DNA of 64,000 nt from assembly GCA_011947345.1 (NCBI GenBank), contig JAAVTG010000043.1:930001-994000 (forward strand). The letters run 5' to 3'. The notes beneath the pieces were generated by a model that was not told the DNA's origin, did no database searches, and worked only from the letters and a program-made list of their open reading frames with translations. Every line of letters begins with the position of its first letter. Positions within the stretch are counted from its first letter, which is position 1. Origin of the DNA: Phytophthora quininea. Taxonomy: Eukaryota > Oomycota > Peronosporomycetes > Peronosporales > Peronosporaceae. The translations under genes were made by a program, and so were the position numbers. Positions 33,458-44,150 of this stretch are shown here, one piece after another.

Positions 33458-34772
33458 CTCCCCGGACCTTCGCGAAGGCTCAGGTCCGCCGGTAGCACCG
33501 ACAAACTCTCGGCGCGAACGAAGTTGTTCGTCGCGCCCGAATCCAGCAGCGCGCGAAGCGGCCGCTTCGCACCATCAACGTGAACATTGAGGACAATCAG
33601 TCTCGTGTCGCTGCCGGAGGTGGTGGCAAATAGTTGTGCACGAAGCACGGAAGGGCTAGGAGGAGGCTCTGCCACCAGAGAGCCGTCGCTCCTTCCACGA
33701 CCAGTAGGGCGCCCCGCGCCTACTGGTTGTCGCCATTTTGACTCGGCGACGATACCGTCAGCGTCTTCGGCGACAACATGCGCCAAGACCGGAGCGGGAG
33801 CGCGGCACACAGCCGCGCGATGTCCAAGCTTGCGACAGCGGAAGCACCGCATGGGTCGAGTGCCTCGACTAGGGCCCGCCAGAGGCGGTCGGGTGGACGA
33901 CGTTGGCGCCGGACCGGATCGTCGGCGCCCGTGGTAATCCTGAATGGCGTCAAGCTCCATGGGCTCAGGCTCCGTGACGGAAGGGGTAGCGAGGAGAACG
34001 CCTCGGAAGCGGACACGCTGTAATCTTCACGTAGTGCTGTCTCGAAGGCTTCTTCAAGTGAGCCTGGTGTCTTCCTGGTCAGATAGAAACGCTGGTAGCC
34101 GGCGTTCATACCAGAGATGAAGACATGGACTTGAGTCGCCATGTCCACCGGATTCGTCGTGATGCACGACACCAGGTGTCGTGCCCGCTGAATGTATTCG
34201 AGCATGGACAGCCGTCCCTGCTTGAGTGACAGAAAAGCCGAGCGTTGGACACGCTCGTCTTGAGGGGCTCGAAGGCCAGGCGGAGGTCTGCCTTGAGCGA
34301 CTCCATCGTCGAGAAGCAGGAGGAGTCGGCGACAAGTTTGCCGAGCGCCCATTCCTTGGCCTTCCCGTCAACTTGGACAATAGGAACCGGGTACGAGCAA
34401 ACTCGGTAGACAACTGCCGAGCTTCGATCGCGATGTCGATCTCACAGAACCAGCGATTCAGCTGGAGGCGAGCGTCGCCGTCACCACTGTAGGTGGAGAC
34501 ATCGAGCTTCACGATGTCGTTCTTGTTCTTGGTCGGCGTGGGAGTCGTCGCACGCTGACGCAGGTCAGCGAGCTCACGCGCCATGAACTCATGAGCAGCC
34601 AGGCGTTGGGCAGTCTCCGTTCCAGCAGTCAGCAACGTCTTGATGACTCCTTCTCCGGAGACCGCAGCGAGGCGGTGTAGCGCCTCCCACTCAAACACGG
34701 ATAAGTGGGGAAGCTGGCGTGCTCAAGGGCACCAGCCCCTTCGTTGAAATTGGAAGCGTCGTTCACGTTCAT
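33454..34772 (-). CDS. Gag with CCHC knuckle and protease start
   Basis: The ATG at 34772 lies 34 bases inside the left internal end of the element. The capsid-like region shows KLDVSTYSGDGDARLQLNRW and LSMLEYIQRARHLVSC. A CCHC zinc knuckle (CFRCRKLGHRAAVC) follows near 33846. The retropepsin active site LLDSGATNNFV is near 33546. Gag and protease are spread over three frames, with shifts near 34725 (CCCC), 34380 (GGG), 34270 (CCCC) and about 33960. Read together they give a normal gypsy Gag. Confidence 0.88.
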
Positions 34773-34790
34773 GGTCGTGTGGGCGGACTA

Positions 34791-34803
34791 CGAAGTGCTA
34801 CCA
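34791..34803 (-). other. Primer-binding site
   Basis: On the minus strand TGGTAGCACTTCG begins two bases after the 5' LTR. TGG followed by the complement of a tRNA 3' end is the expected form. The tRNA was not identified. Confidence 0.65.
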
Positions 34804-34805
34804 GA

Positions 34806-34953
34806 TGTAACGGGGCGGTGCTTGTGGGGAATTTAACTCTGGCTATTCAATCTGTGTGGCGCCCGACTTCGGGCGCCGTGAGCCAACAAAACTAAGAGCT
34901 AATCTAATTGGTCGCCGTGGCGCACGGCGACCGTGTGACGGTACCCCGTCACA
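34806..34953 (-). repeat. 5' LTR of the gypsy element
   Basis: 148 bases, identical to 28129-28276. In element orientation this is the 5' LTR, which drives gag-pol. Confidence 0.95.
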
Positions 34954-34958
34954 GTGTC
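34954..34958. repeat. Target-site duplication, right
   Basis: GTGTC, the second copy of the sequence at 28124-28128. Confidence 0.9.
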
Positions 34959-36157
34959 GAGCATTTTCGGGAGTGAAAGAAAACAACTACGGCGATTGAG
35001 GCTTCTCCGGTCAACGCACAACTGATGTTTTGATTAAAAGGACTGATTGTCGCCGGTAGCAGTAAATGATGCAGATTGGTAGAGTTTGGCGTCAATCCAA
35101 AGTTCACACTTTGTAGTGTGGAGATCACCAGCCATGCCCAGCCAGCCGCAGTGGTGGCGACTGGATGGTCTCGTGCACATTAAGTCGTAACGCGAGCCAG
35201 GATGACACGGTATCGCAATACGTGATGACCTCCGAGTAGATAACGACGTTTGTGTTGACACGACTGTCAACCATCCACGAGGCACGGAGTCCCCAAACGA
35301 TAAACAAGTTCATTTAGTTCACTTGTCGATTAGCATCTAATAGACTACCGGCCAACTTAGGGAGCTTCGCCGACTCCCCATCGTGTCTTCATACGTGCAA
35401 ACAGTACACACTTGTAGTTTACCAAGCAGAAGAGAAGATGGCATGCGAACCATTATGTTGGATCACATTCGGCAAGCTTTCAACATTGCTTCCACGAGCC
35501 AAATGAAGCGTCAATTTAACAGTCGAGGAGCACACTGGCGGATTTTGCAGAATAGTTGGTTAAGCCTCACAACAGCTGAAGGCGGTGGGGTCTTTCTCGA
35601 CGGTGTAAAACTTTTACACTGTAAAAGGTGACAGCGAGATTACAAAGATCGCGGTGTCGGTAAATTTGGCATACTACAACGTGAGTGTGACGAGGTCTTT
35701 CTCTCAAATGCATCGGGCGATTCCTCAAAACTTTTGAATTCCTTCGGACTTCCTCCCGCATTCTTTCTGGCAGCTCCCTCTCGGTGAACCCGCCGTCAAC
35801 TCGAAAATCTGCGACTTGGTTCACCTTCAGCGAGGACATCTATCAATTTGATAGGCTTCTCTCTGTTCAAGCATTTTTCTTTTCGGCGGATGGAAAATGT
35901 TCGTTGAAGCGACATTGATTCGGGGCGAGCACACGCTCAGTCTAAGAGCACAATGACGTACAATGTACCGCACATCATGCGGTAAATCGCCTTCAATTTT
36001 TCCTGCCGGATACGGATCCCGACCTGCATCATGGGCTGGTATCACCAGTATAACTTGATGGCGCGGGCACTGAGATTTCGCTGGCTTTCAGAGCACATCT
36101 CAATCGGTACCGCACACTGTGCGGTGCACAGCTCACAGAACAACGAACGCGGGAGAC
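34959..36157. other. AT-richer gap right of the retroelement
   Basis: No gene is recognised. The base composition is less GC-rich than in the genes. A perfect short palindrome, GTGTAAAACTTTTACAC, lies at about 35604-35620. The promoter of the RxLR-like locus would be at the right end. Confidence 0.45.
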
Positions 36158-36553
36158 GTGCGCTTGAATCTCTGTGCGGCAGTCTTGTTCCTATTTATCC
36201 AAGTTACAGCGGCCGCGCCAGACATCGAGCAAACCAAGACATTAACCCAACACAGGAGCGACACCAACAAACGATTTCTCAGGGTGGATGCAAGGCAGAG
36301 CTCCTTCGACGAATCATTAACTTCTAATCCTGACGACCCTGAAGAGCGAGCAATTAGTCTCTCGCCTTACGACGTCTGGATGAAAGCGAGGATGAAGCTC
36401 TGGCACTATAAAGGAGTCAACCCGTCGAAGGTGTACCGAAAGCTGGGGCTCAATAAACTACTGGGGGATGCCGTGAAAGCGAGCAAGAACTACAAATACT
36501 ACGCAGAGTATATGGAGAAGTGGGCTGCGAATCAGCCGGTTATTTCATTCTGA
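36158..36553 (+). pseudogene. RxLR-type effector lacking an ATG
   Basis: The frame encodes a hydrophobic secretion leader (NLCAAVLFLFIQVTAAA), an RFLR motif about 37 residues in, and an acidic DDPEER (dEER-like) motif. An effector domain follows with WY-fold features (KLWHYKGVNPSKVYRKLGLN, YKYYAEYMEKW). Where the initiator Met is expected, the codon at 36158 is GTG, and no ATG occurs in this frame between the upstream stop at 36071 and the leader. The downstream frame is clean over 130 codons, so loss of the start would be recent. A base error or a spliced upstream ATG are the alternatives. Host target unknown. Confidence 0.8.
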
Positions 36554-36899
36554 CTAAAATACTCGATGACAAAAGCTGTACTTGTGTGGGTGATTCTATC
36601 GGCGATTCTGTCGTCGCTCCACGATGATGAAAGCAAAATTGCGGAGATTACAGCGTGGCAGGGGCTCAATCGACAATAGATTACACCGGTGAACTCGGAT
36701 GTGAATTAACGTACATGACTCACACGGAGCCGTTTTAACCAGTCGACAGCCGACCTGCACGATGGTAGATATTCCCGTAGTAATATCACAACATTGCAAA
36801 TGCATCGTCTTGTCGATGGTGGTTGACAGCATCGATATTGTCAAGAAGTATCGATCAACGCAGAGAATGGAGAGCGGGGTCATTATTCTTTTCGACCCG
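36554..36899. other. Intergenic
   Basis: No gene is seen between the RxLR locus and the Crinkler-like gene. Confidence 0.5.
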
Positions 36900-37494
36900 A
36901 TGAGGCCCTGTTGCTTATCTATCGGTGAAGGTGAACATGCTGTTCGCCCGGTCAGTGTGTGCAAGGAGGGAGGCTCGGTTTCTCATCTGAAGGCAAGGGT
37001 CAAGTGGGCGTTTGGGTATTTCTTTTTCCTCCAGATGAATTCGAGCTCTACGTTGCGAAACCCAACAGACAGTGGGTGAGGATAACTAAGGCCACCGAGG
37101 ACCGCCTTCGGCAGCTCGACATCAATAATGAAGTCGAAATTGAAAAAAAAAAAGCTTTGAGCGGCTACGACCTCATGGGTCCGACGTGTCCAGTGCCAAT
37201 CAAGGCCTTTCTCATCCAGCCAGCGCCTTATTCTCATAATTGCACGACAGTTCACATCATTCTCAGACGCTTGCCGAGAGGTAAGGAGGACCTTGATGCG
37301 GTTGCTACCTTATTTGCAGTCCTAATGGCTACCATTGTTGCTACAGTAGAACTGATAGCATCGCGGAAAGCAGCAGCATGGGCACTGCAGGATCCAGGAC
37401 AAGGGAAAGCGAAACTCAATTAATTGCCAGGTCAGCCGAGAGACAGAAACGACGCTGGGTCGAACGCTTTCGCGGGTGGTTCCATCGATCATAG
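36900..37494 (+). CDS. Crinkler-like N-terminal domain protein, copy 1 (frameshifted)
   Basis: The ATG at 36900 opens MRPCCLSIGEGEH, then SVSHLKARVKWAFG, FELYVAKPNRQW and TVHIILRRLPRG. This order matches the Crinkler N-terminal domain, with LYVAK at the LFLAK position and a hydrophobic IHxL..P-like end. Frame break near 37025 in TTTTT. The intron 37281-37349 (GTAAGG...CAGTAG, phase 1) precedes a basic tail. A second frame break near 37400 leads to the end RRWVERFRGWFHRS. Copy 2 at 50577 has the same intron phase and tail. Real Crinklers carry a large C-terminal effector domain; here only about 50 residues follow. Could be a degenerate or stand-alone header gene. Confidence 0.65.
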
Positions 37495-37659
37495 GCCAGC
37501 AGTAGTAATAGCTAAAGAGATATCTTTTTCGAGTTGTGCAGCTCGAAAGCTTGGATACTTTCTCAACACTTTTGTCAAAAACTTATCGTTTAGTATGCAC
37601 GTTTTGGCACTCTTCGTCATACTAATTTCAAGTCTTATTGAGTGGCTACTCCACCAAAA

Positions 37660-40009
37660 ATGGCCAAGAAGAAGGCCGGCAAGGACAAGGCTGCCAAGGC
37701 GCAGCGCGTGGAGGCCAAGAAGGCCAAGCAGTCCGCTAAGAGCGCCAAGAAGGACCGCAAGGCGCTGGGCACCGAGGAGGAGGACATCGAAGTGCTGCTG
37801 CAGGAGTTCCGCAAGAAAGATGCGCAGCGCACCCAAGTGACAGTGGAGGCAGCTCCGCAGCCCTCGCCTCGAGCCAATTTCACGCTGTCGGCGCTGCCGT
37901 CGGGAGAGATGTTGCTGTTCGGCGGCGAGTACTTTGACGGGGACCTGAACGAGTGCTACAACGACGTGTTCAAGTGGAATTTGACGTGAAGCAGCTGGAG
38001 GCCGAGGAGCTGACCAAGGCCGTCCAAGCTGCGCCCACAGAGGCGGAAGCACTTAAAGAAGCAGCCTGGAAGGCCATCAGCTCCCCCAACACCCCACCGC
38101 CTAGATGTAGCCACCAGGCAGCAGTATACAGAGACCATTTGTATGTGTTTGGAGGAGAGTTCGCCACTGCCGACCAGTTCCATCACTACCGAGATCTGTG
38201 GCGGTTGGATCTGAAAACCAACGCGTGGGAGGAGCTGGAAGTGAAAGGCGGACCTTCTCCTAGAAGCGGACACCGCATGGTGGTCTGGAGGAACTACTTG
38301 GTGGTGTTTGGAGGGTTCTACGAAGCGGCCAGAGAGACCAAGTGGTTTAACGATCTGTACTTGTTTAATCTGGCAGAACTCAAATGGCAGAAGGTGACGT
38401 ATCCGCCGCACCGACAGGCTCCTGCAGAGAGAAGCGGATGTCAATTGGCGGTGCATCCGTCCAAGGACTTGGTGTTTGTCTACGGAGGATACGCCAAGGT
38501 GAAGAACGTGGGGAGAAGTCCGAGGGAAAAGTCTACTCGGACTTGTGGGCGTTGAACTTGGCGCCAGTATTGAAGAAGCAGCCGCCTGCATGGGAAAAGC
38601 TCTCTCGCAAGGGTCAAGCTCCGAGTCCACGCGGCGGAGCTGCCGTGACGGTGCACAAGCAGCGCTTTATCTTGTTCGGCGGCGTGTTTGACGAGGAAAA
38701 GCGTCGCCACACGATGCAGTCCACGTTCTACAACGATCTGTTCGTGTACGATATGGATCGTCGTCGGTGGTTCGAGTTCAAACTGCGTGGCAAAAATCTA
38801 ACGACGGTAAGCGTCGACGTAAGAAAAAGCAAAGGACTTGGCGGACGGTGCTGCTGGTGACAGCGACGACGAAGGAGACGAGGAAGAGGACGAGGTGGAA
38901 GACTTTGACGCGATGCTGGAGAAGCAGTTTGGATACGTAGATGACGAAGGTAACATTGTTTACATTGAGGACGCACACGAAGAGGAGGAGACCAAAGAAA
39001 ACGAGGATGGCGATGACTCTCCAGCGCCTGCGTCTGAGCCTCAAGAATTGGTGCTCGATGAAGAGGAGAAAGAGGAAGAGAAAGAAGAGCCTATTACTCC
39101 TTCAGTAAAGAGTAACGTTAAGGATGAAGCAGCTCAAGAAGAAGAGAAAGAGGAGGAACCGGCAGCTCCTGCTCCATGTGCACGCATCAACCCTGCAGTG
39201 ATGATCCGAGGCAGCACACTGTACGTATACGGTGGTGTCGTCGAGGACGGCGATCGTGAAATCACTCTGGACGACTGCTGGTCTCTGGACCTAAAGCGAC
39301 TCGACGAGTGGAAGGAAGTGCTGCCAGGCACGATGTCTCAGCAGATCTGGAAGGGCGAGATGAGTGAGACAGAGGAGTCTTCAGACGGCGACGATGATGA
39401 CGATGATGACAGCGAGGACGAAGACGACGAGGATGATGAAGACGATGTTGGTGCCCAAAAGGTAAAGGCCGAAAAAGCAAAAGCCAAAGCTGTGGAGCGC
39501 GCCATGGAAATGCTGGCCAAGAAAGCGGGTGAAGACGCTGACGCTGAGGATGTAGCTAAGAAAGAGAAGAAAGAAAAGAAGCAGAAGGCCAAGAGCAAGA
39601 AGGACAACCACCGTAGAGCGATCCGAGCCGAGATGGAGAAGCTGCAGGAGCAGTTGGGTCTGGGTGACGTTGAGCGTACGCCGCAGATGGGGAGACTCTG
39701 CGCGATTTCTTTGCGCGTACCGACGCCACTTGGGCTCGTGAGATTATGAACCTGCCGAGCACCAAGGAGAGGGAGCTGAACGTTAAAGAGATCAAACGTG
39801 AGGGCTTCGCACTGGCCGAGGCACGCTATCAGGAGCTGCTTCCAGGTACGACTCCAATCTCTGCTGTGTTTGTGTGACCAATGTGCTAATACGTTGTGTG
39901 TTGATTTGTCAGTGCTGGAGCGTCTGAATGCATTAGAGTTAGAACAGAAGGAGGCCGAAGAATTGCACCAGCTCAAAAGAAGAGCAGCAAGGAGAAGAGT
40001 CGACGCTAG
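37660..40009 (+). CDS. Kelch-repeat protein of the KLHDC4 type
   Basis: A conserved eukaryotic protein with a Lys/Ala-rich start (MAKKKAGKDKAAKAQR) and kelch repeats: LLFGGEYFDGD, VFGGEFATADQFHHYRDLW, GHRMVVWRNYLVVFGG, VYGGYAKVKN, ILFGGVFDEEKRR and LYVYGGVVEDGDREITLDD. Long acidic stretches (Asp/Glu, 38880-39430) and a basic coiled segment follow, as in KLHDC4 relatives. One-base shifts near 37980, 38505, 38800, 38830, 39690 and 39975 each lie at a homopolymer (T, G, A). One intron is clear: 39846-39912. The likely stop is the TAG at 40007. Its cellular role is not established. Confidence 0.88.
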
Positions 40010-40105
40010 TCCCCAACAAACGCTGCTTCTGGTTCTAATTGATCGCTGCGTTGCTTTCGTCCATTCACTGGCGTTCTGTTACCGGTACTTGCAAACTTTG
40101 GACTT

Positions 40106-41132
40106 TCACGAGAAGATCCGGCCCAGGAAGCCTTTGGGCGCCTCAGGCTCTAGGAATTTCATCTCGCGCTGTTCGCCCAAGAACCGCGCGACGGCGTCTT
40201 CAAAGGCCACGGCGGCGTTCTCGCCCTCTGCAGTGATCACTGGCTGGCCCATGTTGGACGACGTCAGCACGTGAGCGCTCTCCGGGATCACACCGCACAC
40301 TGGCAGACCCAACATCTCCTCAATGTCCTACAATATGCGAACCTCCATCAGCAACATTCTAGCGACATCATCCACAGCCAGCCATCCACGTACATCCACC
40401 GACAGACAGTCGTCGTTCTTGACGCGGTTGGCGTCGTAGCGGTTCACCAGCAGTCGCTGGTTAACTGGTTCCCGCCCTCTTTGGAGCGCAGCGACTTGCT
40501 GGCGATGAAGCCGATCATCTTATCCGAGTCGCGGCACGACGAGATCTCCGGATTGGTCACTAGAATGGCATCGTCTGCAAAGTACATGGCGTGGCGAGCG
40601 CCTGACTCGATACCTGCGGGCGAGTCGCACAAAATGAAGTCGAATTGGGCCTTCAGTTCGTCCAGAACCTCCTCCACGCCATCCTCCGTCAGCGCTTCCT
40701 TGTCTCTCGTCTGACTGGCTGCCAGCAGCGACAACTTCTCCAGCCGCTTGTCCTTGATCAAGGCCTGGTTCAACCGGCAGTTCTTCTCGATGACGTGGAT
40801 GAAGTCGAAGATCACACGGCGCTCGCAGCCCTACAATCAGTAATGTAACGTAAGCTACCGGATACGATCTATACAGTTTTTCAATATCCGATAACGGAAC
40901 ATACCAGATGAAGATCCAAATTGCGCAGACCAATGTCAAAGTCGATCAGACATGTGCGGAACCCGCGCTGCGCCAGCCCGTACCCCATGGATGCCGTCAC
41001 CGTCGTCTTGCCCACGCCACCTTTTCCCGACGTGATCACCACCACGCGCCCTGGGGCCTTCGCGGCCGTCGACGCCTCCCGTACCAGCGCCGAAGCTCGT
41101 CGAGCCAAACCTCGTTGGGCTACGCCGAACAT
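40106..41132 (-). CDS. minD: Mitochondrial-type MinD division-site ATPase
   Basis: Three exons (40905-41132, 40394-40830, 40106-40327) with introns 40831-40904 and 40328-40393. The N terminus ([20 protein letters not shown]) looks like a mitochondrial presequence. It is followed by the deviant Walker A KGGVGKTT and the MinD signature [19 protein letters not shown]. Further MinD features: [50 protein letters not shown] and the C-terminal membrane-targeting helix [11 protein letters not shown] one-base shift near 40460 (GGG) lies before the VNRYDANRV segment. Several protists keep bacterial Min and FtsZ for mitochondrial division; this gene fits that set. Ancestry is bacterial, probably via the mitochondrial endosymbiont. 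Confidence 0.93.
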
Positions 41133-41252
41133 TGCACTAATCCGATAATGAACGCCAGTCAAGAGCGACGTACATTCGTACGACATTCCACTTCAACTTT
41201 TTGGTGGTCGCAAAATTGCCAACAAGGTTGGGGCTCGAAGATGTAGCAAGAA

Positions 41253-42900
41253 TTTGTTCGACAATTGTGTGATCGCACTGAAGTGGCGGTGACTTTTGAA
41301 CAACTCGCCGAGATGTCGACAGATCCGGGCACTTGTGACCTGGTAAGCCAGGTGAAGGCCGGCAAAGATAATGTCATAGGTGTGAAGAGTGCGGTAATAC
41401 CATCCATAACTAATCCTTGTGGAGGTAAATCTGGGCAATCTGTACATGTTTCTATGCGTTCGAGCTTATTTCATTTGTATCGAGGTTATGGACGGCCGAT
41501 GACGCCCGAATTTGCTGCAGATTTGACGGTGTTCTTCAAGGGATTGAAGCGGACGGTAGCTCGCCGCAATCATGAAGCAAGCGTGAAACTAACTGAGGGG
41601 AAAAACTCTCTATCTTTTCTACTCAACGATCTCTGTGTATGCTATTTCTTAAGCACAGCGGACAATAATTTGTTTTCGCCCGCTTATTTTTGCTATTGAG
41701 TTGGAATTTAATCAGCCGAGCTGGGAATACGGCGTCAATTCATTTGGGTCATGTGAGTTGGGATGGGGACGCTTTGGCGATCATGTACGGGCATATGAAG
41801 AACGACCAGGAAGGTACCCGTCCTTGAGATGCCATACATGTTTATGCTAATCCTATCTTTCTTGAAATATGTCCTACACTGGCTTTGGCAATGTATGCAG
41901 CAGTGTTGGGGTTTTGAATAAAACTCGTTTTCCTGTGACAACCAGTATGATCGGTTCTCAGCAATTCTTAAGCGCGCCATGCATGACAAAGAGGTGGTGA
42001 CTTCACTAAAAAAAGAGGGTTTGAGGGCTGCGGATATTGGGACCCATTCTGCTAGAAAAGGCTCTGCTACGTTCGTGTCTTCGTGTTCGAATGGGGCCCG
42101 TCGGCTGCTGCAATTGCATAAGGGCGGGTGGACGCTGCCTGGTGTTCAGGACACTTCCATTCGCTACGAGGCCGCTGGCGACCGAATTGTCGGCCGCTAT
42201 GTGGCTGGGTCGCCATTTCATTGGGACCGGATTTGCTATACTGGCGCCGTTTCCCATTGAAGTTGATGATTTGGTTCGTGACAGCATTCGTTTGTGCTTC
42301 CCGGGCTTACCACCCCATTTAATACAAGATGGTGGATGTTTGCTTGCTTGTCTAGTCTATCATCAGCAGCACTTACACGAAAGTCTGATTGCTGATCACC
42401 CTTTCCACGGCAACGCATTTTCCGAGAACAACGAGCTTCTTTCCCAGTTGCAATATCCGGTGGCGTGTCGATCAGCACGTCCGTCCGATCGGATAAGACC
42501 TACTGGAATTCCCCTCACATTCACGTGTTAGCCGCAATCGAAAATCAAGCACAGAAATAGCAGGAATTATCGGTGGCAGTTGGTGCACTAGCTCCGAATG
42601 TGGTGGAGATGATGAGAGCAGAACTGTCGTTCAATCATCTTTCACCAACAGAATTCGAGGCAAGCATCATTCGTGTGCTTCACGATTGTGGATCGCTCAG
42701 CTGATGGAGTCTGTTCGACGGCAGCTACCCCATCCAGGGCATGACAACGCAGAGAATGGCGTACCTCGCGATCACCGCACTGCTGAAGAGCATGTCGATA
42801 GCCAATCCGCTTCACAAACTTTATTAGTCATGCCGTCTCGATTAATATGGGCACCTTCTGACTTTGATATATCTAGCATGTCGTTGCTGTGTGCTTGAGA
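41253..42900 (+). mobile_element. Degenerate Crypton-type tyrosine recombinase element
   Basis: Fragments in several frames follow the order of oomycete Crypton recombinases. First comes an N-terminal part (SLFHLYRGYGRPMT, VFFKGLKRTVAR), then ASIHLGHVSWDGDALAIMYGHMKNDQEG at about 41720-41815. The catalytic box GTHSARKGSATF is near 42040, GGWTLPGVQD and IRYEAAGDRIVGR follow, and a C-terminal part runs to about 42520 (CLLACLVYHQQHLHESL, TGIPLTFT). Stops and shifts occur throughout, including inside conserved parts, so it is inactive. The tyrosine usually found before IRYEAAGD is replaced. Element ends were not found. Cryptons leave few terminal marks. Confidence 0.75.
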
Positions 42901-43991
42901 ACACTGGTGCTGCGGCGACTCGTCCAGAAGAATAGGGCCGTATAGGTTGTACAATGGCAGGACCTCTTCACCACCAGAAAGCGAAAATCGCTGTCAAACT
43001 ACCGCTGCGTGATGCTGGAAATACAAAACAAAATTCCTGTGAATGCCTGGATACAAACTCCACGGGTATCGCAAGCTCGTGCCATGCTGCAAAACGTGGT
43101 GTCGAATCTCTCAATCCAAGATGTTACACCAAAGAACCGGCAACGCCGAACGGACCAAACCAAATGATCCACGGCGCTGAATGAAATTCGAAAATCCGTC
43201 GAGTGTTAAGGCAAACACAAGTTTTGGTAAATATTATCTTTCCTCATGCTGTCTCTCGGGACTAGCGTAGCTTCATGATGCGGCGATGTCGTCCTTTGCG
43301 GCTACGTCACTGCCGACTCTGTGCCCTTGGCCCTAAACTCGCACTACTTCAGTCATAGCAACAGGGTGAGAGACACTGGTTTCTTTAGTAGCTCCTTTTG
43401 GGTGACGTACCGTAAGGTGACCTGCCTTAGGACGGCGGGATCACTCGTGCTGACTCGGTTGAGGCTTGCGGGACCTCAAGGATGGGGGCCTGCTCCAGGT
43501 TAAGGTGTGCCGCACGCGTTTGTTGGAGTGTCTTGTTCCCGATCTGTCGCTTGCCCTGCGAATTGTGTAATGAAAATGCGTAAGGACATTGAGCTATGTG
43601 TTTTACGGTGCTATCTATGTGCGAATCGCGCCAACAAATTTGTCAGCACTTTAGATATCGCCGCTTACAACAGGCGTTTGTATGGAAAGGTCGCTGAGCC
43701 TAAAACGAATTTGTTCGCGCACAACGCAAAGGAAAACGCGAGACTTTTCATACAAAAAGGAGGCCAGACGCCAACGAATTCAAGAGAATCAAGTGTAGCA
43801 CTCGCTCGTGGTCATCCCCAACGGAGCCAATCCTGTCTAGCGAGGTCTTAATTGTCCTGACCAGGGGATCACTTTTGTGGGTTGACCCACTACGCCCAAC
43901 GGAAGGCACTGCGATTAGCCATTCCCCTGTACCTTCGATGACTCATCGACGTCGCCATTGACAAGAACAAAGATCCAGGCGACCCTTTCCA

Positions 43992-44150
43992 AGCCTCAGC
44001 GACTGTTGAGAGCCTCGGTGACCGTTCGGAAAGCTCGCTAGCTACAGCCCGAAACCTCGATGACTCTTGGGAAGGCTCAGTAGCAACGACCATTCCGAAA
44101 CCTCGGTGACCAGTCTGAGAGCTAAGCGACTGTTCGAGGGCCTCGATGGT
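43992..44150. repeat. Degenerate short tandem repeat
   Basis: About seven imperfect units of 19-25 bases, each with a form of CCTCGGTGACC or CTCAGCGACTG followed by a GTTCGGAAAG-like end. Confidence 0.5.

Larger units (their letters stand above)
28129..34953 (-). mobile_element. Complete Ty3/gypsy chromovirus LTR retrotransposon
   Basis: A 6.8 kb element with 148-base LTRs that appear identical base for base, TG...CA ends and a 5-base target duplication, so the insertion is recent. Read on the minus strand, the order is gag, CCHC zinc knuckle, protease, reverse transcriptase, RNase H, integrase, chromodomain, which defines a Ty3/gypsy chromovirus. A primer-binding site and a polypurine tract are in place. 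The coding frames are interrupted by several one-base shifts at homopolymers. With identical LTRs such decay is not expected, so sequence errors are the simpler explanation. A long antisense ORF lies between the chromodomain end and the 3' LTR. Confidence 0.95.

Noticed and set aside
32504..33583. 359-codon plus-strand ORF over the gypsy protease-RT spacer
   Set aside because: It is antisense to clear protease and spacer coding sequence, lacks domains and mirrors the repeats of the sense strand. Unlike 28373-29278 it has no stretch of its own.
35604..35620. Perfect short palindrome GTGTAAAACTTTTACAC as a transposon end or terminator
   Set aside because: It is short, unique in what I could read, and has no matching partner or element nearby.
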